Shown here piece after piece: positions 61,704-64,000 of a DNA stretch of 64,000 nucleotides (within the stretch, counting starts at the first letter, position 1; every line of letters starts with the position of its first letter). The stretch is from Sitta carolinensis (lineage: Eukaryota; Chordata; Aves; Passeriformes; Sittidae). Below the pieces are notes generated by a model. That model made no database searches and was not told the origin of the DNA. It saw nothing but the letters and a program-made list of their open reading frames with translations. Where the stretch lies: contig CM063283.1 in NCBI GenBank assembly GCA_032173965.1, forward strand, positions 40,483,743 through 40,547,742. The letters are read 5' to 3'. The translations under genes and the position numbers were made by a program.

Positions 61704-61737
61704 TTTCTGCACTTAGATTGTTTCTGCACTTAGATTT
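61704..61737 (+). repeat. 17-bp tandem duplication
   Basis: TTTCTGCACTTAGATTG followed directly by the same unit with one inserted T near its end. Confidence 0.95.
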
Positions 61738-63469
61738 GTTTCAATTGTCCTCTTCATACTGAGTCCAGCTCCATCTCCTTTACACATTCCCTTAGTTACC
61801 CGTATGTGTTGGTTCACACATCATCCCAAGGATATTTCAGACATAATATTGACATTATCTGCCTCCAAGGTACAATCACCTCTTGATGAGTAAGATGTAT
61901 GACTGAATTCATTCAAGCTCCACCTAAATGTAAAGAAATACTACAAAAGTAAGTTAAGAATGGGGAGAAGTCAGGGAAGACTCCATTATCATTTCTGGCA
62001 TCAGATGATCGGCTGAACCTGTCTTCTCTCCTATAGGGTCACCCCTTGGGTAAGAACTTTACTCCATGGGTGCTGAATGATTACCTTGAGGTAACTTCTT
62101 AACGATTAGAGATTTTTAGTACATCACTTTGAATATGTTTTTGCAGTCAGATACCATCACCAGGAATCCTTGAACCAAAGGTATCATAATAACAATCTTA
62201 TTAATAGTGTTATTCCATGAGCTGTTAGTGCTAGTCCTACAAGGGTATTAGCAGTGACAGATAGAGGGTGACATGCTCAAATAACTGTGTGAAGACCCAT
62301 GAGGGGGTCTCTGTGTGTGTGTCCCTTTATAACTCAGTCAAATTGTTCAGTAGAGCCCCCTTAATGGGATGCTGACAGACTGGTTGAGCACACAGATCTC
62401 GGCTTTCCTGGGGCACCAACAGTTATCAAACACAAATGGTCTGAGGACATCTACCCTATTCACATGACATCAGCACAAAGAAGTATTTGACTGAAGACAC
62501 ATACAGGCATAAATACAAGCTGCTATCATTAATTTTCATTTCCTGAGAACAGGTGGGTCTGTTTAGAATTTAATTTCTACAGTTCCATAATTTAAAAACA
62601 TCCAAAGTGGTTTGCTTTTAAACTTAAGTACAAACTTCCCCTGTGATAGAAATGTAAATGCCAAGACAGATTTCATCAAACAAAGTTGTTATAAATGCTC
62701 AGAGGTGCTTAGCTAGAGTGCCTGTGGGTTTTGTTTGGGTTTTTTTTACTTGGCTGGTTGGTTTTGTTTCATGGTATTTTGTTTTGTGTGTGGAGTTTTA
62801 ATCCTACAGGAACATAAATGGAACTTTACAGTAAACATAATTGTAATTTTCATTTGCACTGAAAAACAAGCAAGGAAAAGGCATTAGAAGACAATAGATT
62901 TTTCTAAGCATTTGGATGAAAAACAGTATTAGCTTAGATAAGAAATGGTAATAAATATATAAATCATATATTCAGAAGTCTACAAACATTTTAGTTGAAG
63001 TGTTAGAAATTTTTTTAAGAACACAGTACATCAGAAATATACTTTGATTTCAAAATTGCTTGTTAACTTAACTTTACAGCTTTTGCTTCCTATCTTATTT
63101 ATCCTTTATCAGTATTTCTAATATTTTTATTAGCCCCCCCAAAAAAGTTATCTGAAATTTTTTTTGTTTGTTTTCTTCATAAATTTACAGATTTCAATTC
63201 TTAGTCCTTTGATTTATCACAAAGAGTTTTCAGCTGAAGCTTTTCAGATCAAGACATCATTTGCACTCAAAAACATTTATTACAATGGAATGTATTCAAA
63301 TAAACATACTAGCCCTACTTTGGAGAGCCCTGCAAAATTTCATAAATATCAATGAGATCAATGAAGTTTTGATAAAAACTGCATTTTAAAATAGTACATG
63401 GATTCCCATGATTGCTTACCTTTAATAGTAAATAATTGTTAGAATCATGTTTTAAATTACCTGCACTTT
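61738..63469. other. Unclassified, possibly including a worn ERV fragment
   Basis: The part at about 61980-62480 is GC-richer than its flanks and has LTR- or leader-like texture, but I cannot fix ends or orientation. From 62500 to 63469 the DNA is plain AT-rich. Confidence 0.35.
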
Positions 63470-64000
63470 TGTCCTGGATTGATGCTGAATTGTATCCCCA
63501 TTTGTCTGTTCAAATAAAAAATAAGTTCTGCACCTTTAAAACTGGATCTGAGAGTGCAGGAGAAGCGGTGGAATGTCTGAGGCGGGTGTTTTCAAAACAT
63601 CAAGATCAGAGTTTTCAGCTTTCCTGGACTCACAGCGAGTGTGGTCTACAGTGCATACGGCAGGAGAGAGCTCTCCTTTGCTTTTGGTTAGTTTTGGCTA
63701 GCTGAGCAAGAAGTTCTCTGGACTGTGAGGTTTTTTCCTTTTCCTTGGCACTGTTCGAACCTGCTCTGGACTAACCCCCAGCAGAGCACCAAGAGCTCAC
63801 CCTGTGTCCCCCAGGCCTGGCCTGTGCCCGGCATTTCCCAGTGCCAGGGACTAGCACGGACTGAGGGCGCCGAGCTGCACCCCCGGCACAGCCTGGCTGG
63901 ATTGGGCATCTCTGCGGAGCGCCGGGAGCTTTTGTTCTTTGGTGTTCATTTGTTGTGTTTTGCCTGTTAAATAAACACATTTTTTCCACTTTCCTCTAGG
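63470..64000 (+). mobile_element. ERVL-like LTR, plus strand, cut by window end
   Basis: The element starts TGTCCTGGATTGATGCTG, the widespread avian LTR start, preceded by ACTTT as the probable first target-site copy (63465-63469). A TTTAAAA TATA-like box sits at about 63536-63542. The R region is GC-rich (about 63700-63930), and AATAAA lies at 63970-63975. Only the last part of U5, and any internal retroviral sequence, lie beyond the window. The four open frames at 63436-63989 belong to this LTR and are not genes. Confidence 0.78.
63970..63975 (+). promoter_or_regulatory. LTR poly(A) signal AATAAA
   Basis: AATAAA followed by CACATTTTTT near the R/U5 boundary of the edge LTR. Confidence 0.6.

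Noticed and set aside
61321..61716. 131-codon frame ending in poly-Lys
   Set aside because: Its middle is antisense CR1 and its end is the A-rich tract.
1..64000. Bacterial-type operons, ribosome-binding sites, tRNA or rRNA genes
   Set aside because: No dense coding, no tRNA cloverleaf or rRNA core was recognised. The CR1 and ERV content shows avian nuclear DNA.

Overview
This is non-coding nuclear DNA from a bird, most likely a songbird. The base composition is AT-rich throughout. It carries several CR1 LINE 3' fragments, many of them ending in the degenerate CR1 8-mer tail, and a series of endogenous-retrovirus (ERV) LTRs of the types that fill passerine genomes. I recognise no host protein-coding gene, rRNA, tRNA or CRISPR array. 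The longest open frames (167, 148, 141 and 140 codons) lie in low-complexity, LTR or anonymous AT-rich sequence and match no family I know. The window is best read as a gene desert or the inside of a very large intron.

Layout. Positions 1-5.1 kb are anonymous AT-rich DNA, with one weak candidate terminal exon near 2.93-3.3 kb. From 5.17 to 6.18 kb there is an LTR-like block, a compact LTR and a CR1 fragment. From 10.78 to 19.33 kb lies the densest part: six LTRs in about 8.5 kb. Four of them have TG...CA ends and exact target-site duplications (TSDs): 10789-11428 (6 bp), 15078-15847 (5 bp), 15952-16289 (6 bp) and 17249-17535 (6 bp). From 21.17 to 21.89 kb is a long CR1 3' fragment. From 25.1 to 27.4 kb is an LTR beside a decayed ERV-L-like reverse-transcriptase relic, followed by another CR1 at 28.15-28.52 kb. 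From 28.5 to 58.2 kb the DNA is nearly empty: a probable ancient MIR piece, three short CR1 tails and microsatellites. From 58.24 kb there is another LTR, then a CR1 fragment with an expanded A-rich tract at 61.4-61.7 kb. A final LTR starts at 63470 and runs out of the window.

These parts do not work together as a pathway. They are independent insertions of different ages, most reduced to solo LTRs. The regulatory potential lies in LTR promoters and poly(A) signals on both strands. I found no convincing new biological system. The most useful observations are the TSD-defined solo LTRs, the back-to-back opposed pair at 15.07-16.30 kb, two compact LTRs that share R/U5 but not U3, and recurrent perfect 17-21 bp tandem duplications. 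Repeat family assignments come from recognition by eye, not from a database search.
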